Shown here in pieces: positions 10,341-20,844 of a DNA stretch of 64,000 nucleotides. Source of the DNA: Coix lacryma-jobi var. lacryma-jobi (lineage: Eukaryota > Streptophyta > Magnoliopsida > Poales > Poaceae); NCBI GenBank assembly GCA_009763385.1, contig CM019823.1, forward strand, positions 31,461,845 through 31,525,844, read 5' to 3'. Positions within the stretch are counted from its first letter, which is position 1. Each line of letters begins with the position of its first letter. A program made the position numbers and the translations under genes. The notes under the pieces are model-generated. The model made no database searches. It had not been told where the DNA came from and saw nothing but the letters and a program-made list of their open reading frames with translations.

Positions 10341-11485
10341 ATGCCTGTGAACACCCGTACCGGAGCCGGAGGTGCTGGAGATGACCGTCTCCCAAACCCT
10401 CCACCTGTACCAGCTACCCTAGCAGATGCCATTGCAGCCTTGGCCGCCGCTGCCAATCTGATGGCTCAGAATCAAGGGCAGCAGAACAACGGCAACCGTG
10501 GTCGCCGCAACAACCAAGAGACAACCTATGTGGACTTCACTGAAACACGACCACCGGTCTTCACAAAGGCCGATGAACCTCTCGAGGCTGACGACTGGTT
10601 ACGCACCATGGAACAGAAGTTCAGTCTCCTGCACTGCACGGAGATCCAGAAGCCTCGTTCGCTTCTCAGCAGCTCCGTGGTCCTGCAAGTGCCTGGTACG
10701 CCAACCTGTTGGCGGCCCAGCCGAAGGTCACCAGCTGACCTGGGAAGAGTTCCGCACCGCTTTCAGAGCACATCACATCCCTTCGGATTGATGAAAATGA
10801 AGTTGGATCAGTTCTTGGCCCTGCAACAGAAAGATTCCACTGTCATGCAGTACGTGGGACAATTCAACCACCTCAGCCAGTATGCCTCCGACTATGTCAA
10901 CACAGAGGAAAAGAAGAGAGATTGTTTTCTCAGGGTCTGCACCCTAAGATTCGCAGAGGTCTGTCCAACAACCTAAACGGATCCTACCATGATGTCGTTG
11001 ACCGTGCTGTTGCTTTCGAGGAAAGCAACCGCCAGTATCAGGAAGAGAAGAAGAAGAAGAAGGCTGGGTCTAGCAGTTTCTCCAGCAACCATAAGCGCCC
11101 AAGAATCATCTACCACCCCAGCCAGCACCACCAAAACCGTGCCCCATACCCCCATCAGCAAGTGGTCGTTCGTACCGCGGCCACCACCCATAACGCTAAC
11201 CAGCAAAGTGCCACTCAGCCGAACGCCCCAGGTGTTCGTGTCACCACCCCACAAACAGCTTACAACCATCCATGCTACAACTGTGGCCAAGTTGGTCACT
11301 GGTCTCGCGAGTGCCCAAAACCCAAGAAGAATACCCAGTATGCACAGAAAGGCCCTGGAGGATCACAGCAGCAGCACCGTGCACCGCAGCAGCACGTCCA
11401 GAAGGGCAAGATTGTCAGGAGCACGGGCAAGTCTACTTCACCACCGCCAGTAAATCCCAGAAGGAGAGCCCGTCATGCTCGGTAG
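10341..11485 (+). pseudogene. gag: Gypsy gag (capsid and nucleocapsid), frameshifted
   Basis: Begins MPVNTRTG. The retrotransposon gag region shows PPVFTKADEPLEADDWLRTME (10545-10610) and, in shifted frames, the LTWEEFRTAF and VMQYVGQFNHLSQYA blocks. The nucleocapsid zinc knuckle CYNCGQVGHWSRECP (CX2CX4HX4C) lies at about 11273-11317 in a Gln/Lys-rich context. At least three frameshifts lie between 10650 and 10960. Gag would package the element RNA in cytoplasmic virus-like particles. Confidence 0.85.
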
Positions 11486-11800
11486 GTTCCCTGTTGCCAA
11501 TCATCCTGCAGTCGTCTTGTTTGATTCTGGTGCATCACATTCCTTCATCAGTCGCACTTTTGTCATCAAGCATGAGTTACCCATGGGGGAGTTAAAAGAA
11601 AGTTTCTGTATACTTTCGCCTGGAGGGTGGATAAATACTAAGGAAGTGGTCCGCAGTATACCAGTAATGTTGGGAGAACATGTCTTTCCTACCACCATGA
11701 TAGTACTGCGCAATCAAGATAGATGTCATCTTAGGCATGAATTGGATGTGTCAGTATAAAGCCATGATAGACATCTTAAATAGAGTTGTGAGAGTGGATA
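11475..11800 (+). pseudogene. Gypsy pol: aspartic protease
   Basis: The retropepsin-like active site LFDSGASHSFIS is at about 11518-11553, followed by the usual beta-rich fold ending near GMNWM-like residues in a shifted frame. It overlaps the end of gag by a few codons and is separated from the reverse transcriptase by a frameshift near 11720-11760. Confidence 0.8.
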
Positions 11801-11837
11801 TTCCTAACAGCACCTCAAACTCCTTCTCCAACTTCCT

Positions 11838-13110
11838 ATGCCTCAAAAACCAGCAACCAACCAGTTGAATGCCGCCTGTGTTTCGGAAGTCAGGGATATT
11901 CCCGTGGTCTGTGAGTTCCCTGATGTCTTCCCAGAAGATCTACCTGGTCTGCCTCCCGACCGTGATGTTGAGTTTGCCATAGAGCTTAAGCCCGGGACTG
12001 CTCCTATATCCCGTAGAGCTTATCGAATGCCTCCCAGAGAGTTGGCAGAGCTGAAGATCCAATTGCAAGAGCTATTGGATAAGGGTCTCATTCGTCCAAG
12101 TTCATCTCCTTGGGGCTGTCCTGCTATCTTTGTGAAGAAGAAGGACAAAAGTCTTCGCCTGTGCGTTGACTATCGCCCGCTCAATGAGGTCACCATCAAG
12201 AATAAATATCCCTTGCCTCGCATTGACCTTCTTTTTGACCAGTTATCTGGAGCCAGAGTGTTCTCCAAAATTGATCTCAGATCTGGCTATCACCCAATCA
12301 AAATCCGTCCAGAAGACATTCCTAAAACAGCTTTCACCACCAGATACGGTCTATATGAGTATTTGGTCATGTCCTTTGGCTTGACCAATGCCCCCGCTCA
12401 TTTCATGTATCTCATGAACTCTGTGTTCATGCCAGAGCTCGATAAATTTGTAGTCGTGTTCATTGACGACATCCTTGTCTATTCAAGAACCCCTGAAGAT
12501 CACGCCAAGCATCTTCGAATCGTTCTCTCTCGTCTCAGAGATCACCAGCTGTATGCCAAGTTCAGTAAATGTGAATTCTGGCTAGATCGAATTCAATTCC
12601 TCGGTCATGTCCTGTCCGCTGAAGGTGTGTCAGTTGACCCTGGAAAAGTGGCAGATATCTTGGATTGGAAGCCACTACCACTGTCCGCGAAGTTCGCAGC
12701 TTCATGGAATGGCTGGATACTATCGTCGATTCATCCCAGATTTCTCCAGAGTCGCCAAGCCTATCACAGAGTTGTTGAAGAATTCCGTGGATTTCGTTTG
12801 GTCACCAGCCTGTGAGCAAGCCTTTCAAGCCTTGAAGAAACTGCTAACTACATCACCAGTTCTAGCTCAACCAGATATCGAGAAACCCTTCGATGTATAC
12901 TGTGATGCATCTGGTACTGGTTTGGGCTGTGTTTTGATGCAAGAAGGACGAGTAATTGCTTATGCCTCACGACAGCTTAAGCGACATGAGGAAAACTACC
13001 CCACCCATGATCTTGAGCTAGCAGCAGTCGTGCATGCCTTGAAGATTGGCGTCACTATCTGTTGGGCAGCACCTGCAATATGTATACGGATCACAAAAGC
13101 CTAAAGTATA
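11838..13110 (+). pseudogene. Gypsy pol: reverse transcriptase and RNase H
   Basis: The RT begins around VCEFPDVFPEDLPGLPP (11905-11960). It shows LRLCVDYRPLN (12155), the FSKIDLRSGYH Asp (12265) and the catalytic FIDDILVYS (about 12460-12487). The frame shifts near 12690. RNase H then gives FDVYCDASGTGLGCVL (about 12888) and the THDLELAAVVHALK block (about 13005), with another shift near 13045. All catalytic Asp residues are present, but the polyprotein cannot be read through. Confidence 0.85.
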
Positions 13111-14780
13111 TCTTCACTCAAGAAGAATTGAATATGAGGCAGAAAGATGGCTTGAGTTGATTAAAGATTATGATCTCGAAGTACATTACCATCCTGGTAA
13201 GGCAAATGTAGTTGCCGATGCCCTTAGTCGCAAGTCATACTGCAACAGTCTGACAACGAAGCCCTATGATCTTTCCTTGTGCCATGATCTTGAAAGAATG
13301 GGTATCGAAATGATTCCGCAAGGAAGCCTGAACAATGTCAGCATAGAAACATCCATCAAGGATCAAGTCATTGCTGCTCAGAAGGATAACCCTGGAATCA
13401 AGCACATCATCGAAAAGGTCCAGACCGGAAAGGCTGATTGTTTCAGGATCGATGATGTAGGAGTTGTTTGGTTCAAGAACCGTCTAGTAGTTCCCAAGGT
13501 GCCTGAATTGAGACAGTTAATCCTTGATGAAGCACACTTGACCAGATTCTCTATTCACCCCGGCAGCAACAAGATGTACCAAGACTTAAGCAAAGATTCT
13601 GGTGGACTAAAATGAAGATTGAGATTGCCCGGTATGTCGCTCAGTGTGATACCTGCCAAGAGTCAAGGCAGTACACATGAAGCCTGGAGGGGAATTGCAA
13701 CCTTTGTCAGTACCCGCTTGGAAATGGGACGACATTAGTATGGATTTTGTCAATGGACTACCCAAGACCCAGAAAGGTTTTGATTCCATTTGGGTAATCG
13801 TGGACCGACTCACCAACAAGCTCACTTCCTGCCAGTGAAGACCAGTTACAACACCGTCCCCACGTATGCCACTTTGTACAAGAACCACGTAGTGAAACTT
13901 CATGGCATACCCAAGACCATTGTCTCTGACCGTGGTACCCAGTTTGTCGCTAAGTTTTGGAAAGCGTTCCATACCTCGCTTGGAACCAAGCTCTTACATA
14001 GTACAGCCTATCATCCTCAAACTGATGGACAAACTGAGCGAGTCAACCAAGTGCTGGAGGACATGTTGAGAGCCTGTGTTCTTACCTTCGCAGATACTTG
14101 GGATGACTGTTTGCCTTTGGCAGAGTTCTCTTATAATAACAGTTACCAAGAGAGCATAAAAATGGCACCCTTTGAAGCACTGTACGGTCGTCGTTGTCGT
14201 ACACCCTCAGTTGGTCTGAGCCCGGAGAAAGAGAATTCTTTGGAGTTGACCTGGTCAAAGATATGGAAGAGAAAGTCAAGCAGATACAAGAGAACATGAA
14301 GATTGCCCAATCTCGACAGAAGAGCTACGCTGACAAGAGACGTCGACCTCTGAAGTTTCAAGTTGGAGATTATGTATATCTCAAGGTCTCACCAACCAAA
14401 GGAGTCACTCGTTTTGGAGTCAAAGGAAAGTTAGCACCCCGCTACATTGGTCCGTTTGAGATTTTGGAATGTTGTGGCAAGGTAGCTTACAAGCTGAAGT
14501 TGCCCGATCATCTCTCCGCTGTCCACAATGTTTTCCATGTCTCCCAACTCAAGAAGTGTCTCAGAGTACCAGAACATGTCGTGGAAGTTGAAGGTGTCGA
14601 GCTAGAGCCTGATCTATCCTACTCAGAATATCCAGTTCGCGTGTTGGATCACAAAGATCGAGTTACTCGAAGAACTACCACAAGGTGGTACAAAATCCAG
14701 TGGAACCAGCACTCTGAAGAAGAGGCTACTGGGAATCTGAAGACTTCTTGGCAAAGAACTATCCCGACTTTCTCGAATCC
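13080..14780 (+). pseudogene. Gypsy pol: integrase with C-terminal chromodomain
   Basis: The integrase zinc-binding region (H...H...CAQCDTCQ, 13535-13665) crosses a frameshift near 13610. The catalytic core includes SMDFVNGLP (13740), VSDRGTQFVAKFW (13922) and the HPQTDGQTERVNQ Glu (14010). The GPF-type motif RYIGPFEIL lies at about 14440. The chromodomain follows: EYPVRVLDHKDRVTRR (14625-14670), WYKIQWNQHSEEEAT (14690-14730). A one-base loss at about 14730 shifts the reading where relatives have a conserved WE. Chromodomains of this type are thought to steer integration to modified nucleosomes. Confidence 0.85.
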
Positions 14781-14857
14781 CTGTCTATGTAAAGTTTTTG
14801 CCTTTATCCCTTCTTTGTCCTTTCTTAAGACGCAGAATCTCGGGGCGAGATTTCTTT

Positions 14858-14870
14858 AAGGGGGGAAGGC
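14858..14870 (+). other. Polypurine tract
   Basis: AAGGGGGGAAGGC immediately precedes the 3' LTR and would prime plus-strand synthesis. Confidence 0.9.
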
Positions 14871-17800
14871 TGTAACACCTCTGGTGTTTAAGCATGTAAT
14901 TAACTTGACATATCATCATTATCATCATTAATCATCTTGATCATGATTTCATGTGTATGCATTTGCTTAGTGTATCATTTTATGTGATGTACCTCTATTG
15001 CAAAAACCCTAATTAGCCCACTTCTCTCTACTAAGGCAAAATGGTAATTTCACCTCTGTGATTAGCTTTGTGTAATTCTTGTTCCTTTGGTGTCTTGAAG
15101 TTTTGTTGTGTTGGCCAAATTCAAAATCAGAATTTGATTTCAAATCCCTTTGCAAAACCCTGATTTTCAAATCCTGGATTTTATCCCTCTTTTTGTAAGT
15201 CGAAAATTATTCAAAATTTGGGATTGGTCCAAAAAGCAAGTTGTAGATCTTTCAAAGAGAAACAACTTTGGTATTCACAAGTTTTCAAGTTTCTGTACAA
15301 AATATTGAGTTATTTCAAATCATTCCAACCCCAACTTTTGTTCCCTTTTCAGTTTTCAAAATGAGTTCAAAAACTAATGAGTTTCTGGAAAGTGGTATAA
15401 TAGCAAAGTTGTAGGTTTTGATAAAAGAAAAACTTTCATGTTTACAGATTTTCAAGTTTCAGTTTTGAATCCAGAGTAATTTTGATTTGAATCAAGTTTG
15501 AAAAAGTGTCCCCTTTACTGTTTTCAAATATTGTTCAAAAACTATTTGGAATTTGAAAATGGTCATATTGACAAAGTTGTAGATCTCTTTTTCTAAACAA
15601 CTTTGTGTTTTGAGTTTTTTCGCACAGTTCAAATTTTGGAAGTAATTTGCAAATTTCTGAAACTGCTCAAAAGTCAAACCCTAGCCTAGTCTACTGTTCT
15701 TCTTCTCTCGCGTAGAGGGGGGGGCCCCGGCCATGGCCAGCCCGCCGGCAACTCGCACGCCGCACGCCTGGCTGCTCCCACGCGCCACCCCTGCCGCCGC
15801 TGTTCCTTGTCCCCTCCGCGCCCGCACGCGAGCGCTGACCCGCGCTCCCGTCCCTACAGAGCTCCGCGCGCCGCCGCCGCGTGGCCCATCACCGGCGAGC
15901 ACACGCCCGAGCCCCGGCTGCACGCCATCACCCCCGCCAGAGCGCCATCGAGTGCGCACGCGTCTCGCCGTGTTCATCCACCCCACCCCGAGGCCTCTAC
16001 CGGCCCCTGGCCACGCCTATAAGAAGGCCGCCGGAGCCCGAGCCTTCCCACTCAGCTCCGCCGCCGTCGCCAGCACCAGCCAGAGCCTCCCGTGCTCACC
16101 ACCTAGCTCAAAAGCTCCGCGCGTTCTTGTTCTGCTTCACCACCCTCAAATTTCACACTCTACCGCCTCCCTCAATCGCCCGGCGTAGCTCGTCGTTGTC
16201 GTCTCCGGCGAGAACCCGGCGAACTCGGGTTCGTGAATTCGCCGTCTCCGGCTTGATCATCTCCCTCGACCCCGCATCACCTTCCTTACTCCCGTGCACT
16301 CTAACCCGGCCATCGCGGCTCATCCGTTTGTTGCACAGGGTCGCGCGATCGCGCGCCATCGCCGTCGCTCGTCGTCGCCGTCACCGTCGACCACCTCCAT
16401 CGTCATCCCCGTCCCTCACCGAGCTGTCCATCAACGCCGGTGAGCTCCCTGTTGCCTCCCGTGCCCCAGCTCTGCCGCGGAGTGCCCAGGTTGGCCGGCG
16501 TAAGCGCCGCCGCGCTCGGGTCGCCGCCGGCGAGCAGAGCACCGCCGTGCTCCGTTTTTCCTTTTTATTTTCAAGATTTGAATAGTGTTCTGTTTTCCTT
16601 TTTTTGTATGATTTTCTGTGTTGATCCAAAAATTCTGAAATTTTGATGGTAGACTCTTTACCTTTGAAGTATTTTATAAAAATATAAACTTGACTTTTCT
16701 TTTCTGCAAAAATTTGAAAATGAAAAATTCTCCCTTTTAATTAATAAATGATGGTTTGGATTTTTAGAAATGATTTATAGCTCCAAAAATCTTGAGATAA
16801 ATTTTTGTGACCTTTTTATGACATGCTGAACCTCTGGTAAATTTTGAAGTCTTTTGGAACAAGTTGATTTTTGGACATTTATTTTAATTCCTAAATAGTG
16901 CCTTTTGTTAATTAATGTCCAGATTTAATTGAGCACCTAATGACCTCCAAAAATTATGAAATTTGTTTTGCCATATACTTGTACCCTAATGAACTTGGTT
17001 GATTAATCTGGTAATTTTTGGAGCACTTTCATAAAATGACCTTTTTTAAATATTAAGGAAATAGGAAAAGGTGATTAGGGTTAGCGTTGAAAGCCCTGTG
17101 ATGTGACTTTTGGATTGCTTGACGTTCATAGACCCCCTACCCTTTGTCTATGATGTTTGTGATGCTTGCTATGTTCCATACTTAGGCTTAATAAAAGTTG
17201 CTTAAGTAAACTTGTTAATATTGCTTAAGGAAGAAATGGTTACCTTTATGCTCAACCTAGATTTCGATTATGCCTTGCCTAAGAGTAATCTTGAATCAGT
17301 GGTACTGTCTTGCACCTTAAGTCCATATCATCATCATGAGCATTCATCATTGCATCCGTATAGTTGACGAGAAGGCCCTGAAGTCGAGGTAGCCACCGAA
17401 GGATCTGTCCCCGAGGCAACCCCGAGCTCCGACGCCTATACCTACCCCGAGTCTGCTCTTTTTGCCATCCAAGGCAAGCCCCCGTGCATTTAACCCTTTC
17501 CTTGAATTTACAAATGTTTCCTTATGTCTTTGAGTTAAATTATTGCTTAGGTTTATAGGAGTTGAGAGAGAATTGCTAACTACTGATGCATTATCTACCT
17601 TGACCAATGATACACCATACCTCTTTTCAAAAACCATTTGCAAAATGCTTAGCAATGCTATATGATAGATTTGCAATAAAAATGCCAATTAAAAAGTGTG
17701 ATCACTTTAAGAACATTTATGGGAATTTCTGGTTTACTCCCACTATTGGCTAAGTATCCTGATCCGTACCTAGTCAATGGGAAGGAGAGGTTGTCCTTGC

Positions 17801-18945
17801 GTACGGTGCCGTCATGTTGTAGTCCGGGACTCAACAGTTGACACCGACCGGATAGGGATAAAAAAAACTGACAGGACCTGTACTCTTGGGTTAGAGTCCC
17901 GAGGTGCTTGTCGCTGGCTGGAAAATTTAGGGACCACCTGTATGGGGGCCTGCTGACTAAGACTTGCAACTATTCACTACTACGGAAAGCTTCGGCTCCG
18001 AGGAATCCTTTATGGGACCGACAACCCGCACTGGAGTGGAGAGATGGCGGAAGTAGCATGTACCCCACGTGGGTTAGAGTCCCGGATTGGAGTGGTGTAC
18101 TGTACTTCCGGTTGGCGTAGGACCGGGCCCAATCTTGGAGGAATCGTGGTAGACGAGTTGGCATATGCAAGCTTGGGTGCTACATATGCAGTGTGGATAG
18201 GGACCCTCAGCTGAGTATTATTTATCCGATTAACGCTGCTCCTCGGTTATGGAGACTTAGTCACTGACTGTCAACAGGGAGTGGTTCTCAACTAGGTCTG
18301 TTTGGAAAGTAAAATGAATCAAGGATTATGATGAAACAAGGAATACCGAATCTTTCAAAATTAAAATGAGGTTTACCAAAAATGCTTTTCTGCAAAATAC
18401 TTGAACTTGCTTAAGCCTTACCTTGATTACCCTAAGCCTGCATTCCTGAGTCTCTCCCTTTTCTTTAGTCGGTAAGTCTTGTTGAGTACCTTTGTACTCA
18501 GGGTTCTTTTACCCATGTTGCAGGTATGGCAGATTCCTCAGTATGCCTTGGACCCTGCTGTGTGACTGTTGTTCAGGAAGAGGCGATGAGGCCGATGAGT
18601 GATTATTCACCCTCGGGCTGGGTGAAGTATCTTTATCTTTTAGTTGTTGTCATGCTACCCTGCAACTCTATCTATTTGAACTATGGTCTGTAATAACTTC
18701 ACTTTAATGTTATGTTGAACCCTGGTTTGTAAAACTATTGTTATTTAAGTCTTCCGCTATTTACTCCTCCGATGTTATTTGTCAAAATGTTCAAGAGTTG
18801 TAACTGAATTGTGAGATGATCCTGCGGACATCGGCACTGATGTAGCCCAGTGGCGGAACCCGGTCTTAATCTCTTGGCTGTACGGATCGACTGTCAGTAG
18901 TTGACAGTGCTAAGTGGGCCATGGGATTAGGGCTGTTACGTCACA
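14871..18945 (+). repeat. 3' LTR of the Gypsy element
   Basis: A near-copy of the 5' LTR, 11 bp shorter, with the same start and end and the same GC-rich block (about 15715-16530). Many differences from the 5' copy are one- or two-base indels, often in homopolymers. Confidence 0.9.
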
Positions 18946-19598
18946 TAAGCTGAAAGGGTTCTTGATTTATCTGGACGTGCTTGCTAATATCTGGATGCTC
19001 TTATAGTTTACTTTCTTGAGGTTAAAAAACCATGCATGACTGAAAGTTTAGCAGTATTCGGAAAATTTTGGGTGCATGTAGGGCAAGGGGTCCAAGAGTT
19101 GCTATGCCTTCTGGTACTGGTAAGAGAAAGCAACATTGGGGAAAAATCTTTGCAGCCCCTGATGCATCCTCTGACTGTGGTTTATCTAATCCTTCTTCAT
19201 CTGGTTCTTGCATTAGTGAGCTCTCGGTTTACTGGGACAGTGACCCAGTGACAAATTGGAATGAGGGCTTTGACATATTGCTGTGGTGGCGTGACCACAA
19301 GCTATCCTATCCCATTCTATCTATTATGGCTCGAGATATCATGGTTGTTTCTGCTTCTACTGTTTCTTCGGAGTCTTGTTTCAGTTGTACATCCAGGATA
19401 CTCGAAGATCGGCGGCGGCGATTGTTGCCTGAGCATGTGGAGATGCTCACATACATCAAGGACTGGGAGCAAGGAGCAATAAAAGAACAACATGCACCGG
19501 AGGACCTGGACCTGGAGGAGTCATTCAAGAACCTCTTCTTGGATGAAGAAGAAGAAGGCAGCGGCGGTGGCAGTGCTGCTGGTGCTGGTCAGTGGTGA
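18946..19598 (+). pseudogene. hAT transposase, C-terminal part with dimerisation domain
   Basis: The interrupted frame resumes after the 3' LTR as KLKGFLIYLDVLA, in register with DPRGKL before the insertion. It then passes stops and frame changes (18980-19065). From about 19068 it reads through a linker into the hAT C-terminal dimerisation domain: FDILLWWRDHKLSYPILSIMARDIM, then VSSESCFS and the RRLLPEHVEML block (19270-19450). An acidic and Gly/Ser-rich end closes at TGA 19596. Confidence 0.85.
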
Positions 19599-20189
19599 TG
19601 AAGCTTGCAAAGCAAGGTACCAGACTCACACTCACACTGACTTCATGGCTTCATCTTGTTTTGATTCATGGAAAAAGAACTAACATGCTTCATTAATGTT
19701 CAATTACAGGAACTTTTGGTCTTTTGGAGCAAATTTGGAGTCCTAGAGCAGCTGGAGATTGACTAAGACTGAGTGAGAGTGAGTGCTTTTGTGTTGTGAG
19801 CTGTGAGTGGTGTGGACTATGGAGTACTGTGTGAACTCACAAACACTAAGTCAAGTCAGTAGGACTTGCCAGTTTGCTTGCCACTGATGATGGCTATTGT
19901 AATAGGATAGAACTTAAACTTGAACCTTCCTTTGGATTTTGGTTGGAGCTGGCTGCACTCTTTTTCCCTTTCTAGGGTTTCTCACAAGGGTGAGTTTTAC
20001 CTAGAAAGGTTTTTAATGAGGCAGCATTGCACAAAACAGCTCTTTTTGATAATATATTATCTCTTATTCAATCTCTGTGATCTATTATGTTAAGTTGTAA
20101 TGTAATATATAAACTCTGTTGAAACTTGAAGTTGGAACACCTGTGAAAAAAATGAAACATTCTGAATATCTATCTTCATAGTTCTTACC
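19599..20189. other. hAT 3' untranslated region
   Basis: No gene is visible. An acceptor-like TTACAG near 19710 suggests a spliced 3' UTR. The rest is unremarkable AT-rich DNA leading into the right subterminal repeats. Confidence 0.5.
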
Positions 20190-20379
20190 AGGTGGGCCAT
20201 GAGCCGGCACGGCCCGGTCAAAAACAACGTGCCTACCGGGCGGCACAACCCGACAAAACGGCCCATGGGTCGTGCCTTGGGCCGCAGGCCAGGCACGAGC
20301 ACGGCAGAGGCACGGCCCGGTAGGCACGACGGCCCGTCAAGGCACGGTGCAGGACCGGGCTGGCACGGCCCGATGGCCA
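20190..20379. repeat. hAT right subterminal repeats and terminus
   Basis: Repeated GGCACGG, GGCCCG and GTGGGCC motifs mirror those of the left end. The terminus, read inverted, begins TGGCCATCGGGCC. Confidence 0.7.
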
Positions 20380-20561
20380 TATATACATGTTGTTGATGCG
20401 TTTTAACGCGGCGTCAACCTCGTGGCGGAAGTGGCTGTCTACGCCGAGGCGTTGGAGCGTGTCCACGAGAGTCACCATGTCAGCCACGCTCATGATGGCC
20501 TCGCCGCCTGCGCCAGCCTCAAACACCCGGCGGCCCTCTCTCTCATCCGCGCCTCCGATTC
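20380..20561 (-). pseudogene. Terpene synthase exon 2, 5' part, with frameshift
   Basis: The acceptor TGTACAG precedes 20561. The exon starts ESEARMRERAAG, then must change frame by one base near 20525 to continue VFEAGAGGEAIMSVADMV and VDTLQRLGVDSHF, a standard terpene synthase N-terminal segment. It ends at the hAT junction after RINNMYI. Confidence 0.85.
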
Positions 20562-20643
20562 CTGTACAATATAGCAGGTTATATTATACAGTATATAGCA
20601 TATGGCTCTAGAAACATGAACCAAGATATCTGCATATGCATAC

Positions 20644-20751
20644 TTGTGAGACGGGTGGGGCGTATCTGACGAAGAAGTCGCCCCACGCACAGGGCTCGAA
20701 GGCGCCGATCTCCAGGCTCGCAGGCGGACCTACAGCATTGTTCGGATCCAT
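20644..20751 (-). pseudogene. Terpene synthase exon 1
   Basis: The ATG at 20751 opens MDPNNAVGPP. Then comes FEPCAWGDFFVRYAP, matching the conserved WGDFF region near the N-terminus of TPS-a enzymes. The 36 codons end at CAA followed by donor GTATGC. There is no plastid transit peptide. Confidence 0.85.
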
Positions 20752-20830
20752 ATCCACTGATCGATGCCTCACTACTGAACCGTGTAGTATGTGTATGTGT
20801 AGTGCATTCGTCGATCTTGCATGCACTCTC

Positions 20831-20840
20831 TATATTTATA
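20831..20840 (-). promoter_or_regulatory. TATA box of the terpene synthase gene
   Basis: TATAAATATA on the minus strand lies about 80 bases upstream of the exon 1 ATG, a normal distance for a short 5' UTR. Confidence 0.6.
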
Positions 20841-20844
20841 CATC

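Larger units (their letters stand above)
5115..18945 (+). mobile_element. Gypsy chromovirus (Tekay/Del-like) LTR retrotransposon
   Basis: The 13.8-kb element has LTRs of 4086 bp (5115-9200) and 4075 bp (14871-18945), TG...CA termini, an initiator-Met tRNA primer-binding site and a polypurine tract. The gene order is gag, protease, reverse transcriptase, RNase H, integrase, chromodomain, which defines Gypsy chromoviruses. The very long LTRs and C-terminal chromodomain fit the Tekay/Del lineage (inference). The flanks are TAAGT (5110-5114) and TAAGC (18946-18950), a 5-bp target duplication with one mismatch. It inserted into the hAT transposase reading frame. Every gene carries frameshifts, so the copy is not autonomous. 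Confidence 0.9.
2717..20379 (+). mobile_element. hAT-superfamily DNA transposon carrying a nested Gypsy element
   Basis: The ends are in inverse orientation: the left begins TGGCCATGCAGCCC and the reverse complement of the right begins TGGCCATCGGGCC. Both are followed by about 200 bp of subterminal GGCCCG/GGCACG repeats. Each junction falls in a TATATA run (2711-2716 and 20380-20385), which hides the exact target duplication. The interior holds a hAT transposase gene with a BED zinc finger and a C-terminal dimerisation domain. Without the 13.8-kb Gypsy insertion the element would be about 3.8 kb, normal for an autonomous hAT. It is inserted in exon 2 of the terpene synthase. The transposase is broken, so it can move only with help in trans. 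Confidence 0.85.
123..20751 (-). pseudogene. Terpene synthase (TPS-a type), split by a transposon, 3' end outside window
   Basis: Five exons of a plant class I terpene synthase can be placed on the minus strand: exon 1 20751-20644, exon 2 20561-20380 plus 2716-2621, exon 3 2469-2094, exon 4 1859-1641 and exon 5 258-123. All inner junctions have GT/AG signals, and exon 4 is 219 nt, the usual TPS-a length. Seen motifs are the exon 1 WGDFF block, LRFRLLRQHG in exon 2, the RDR (RxR) motif and the metal-binding DDTYD. Enzymes of this family ionise prenyl diphosphates; the lack of an N-terminal transit peptide or RRx8W suggests a cytosolic sesquiterpene synthase (inference). The exon carrying the NSE/DTE motif would lie left of the window. 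Exon 2 has a one-base frameshift near 20525 and a 17.7-kb hAT insertion, so this copy is almost certainly non-functional. Confidence 0.9.
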
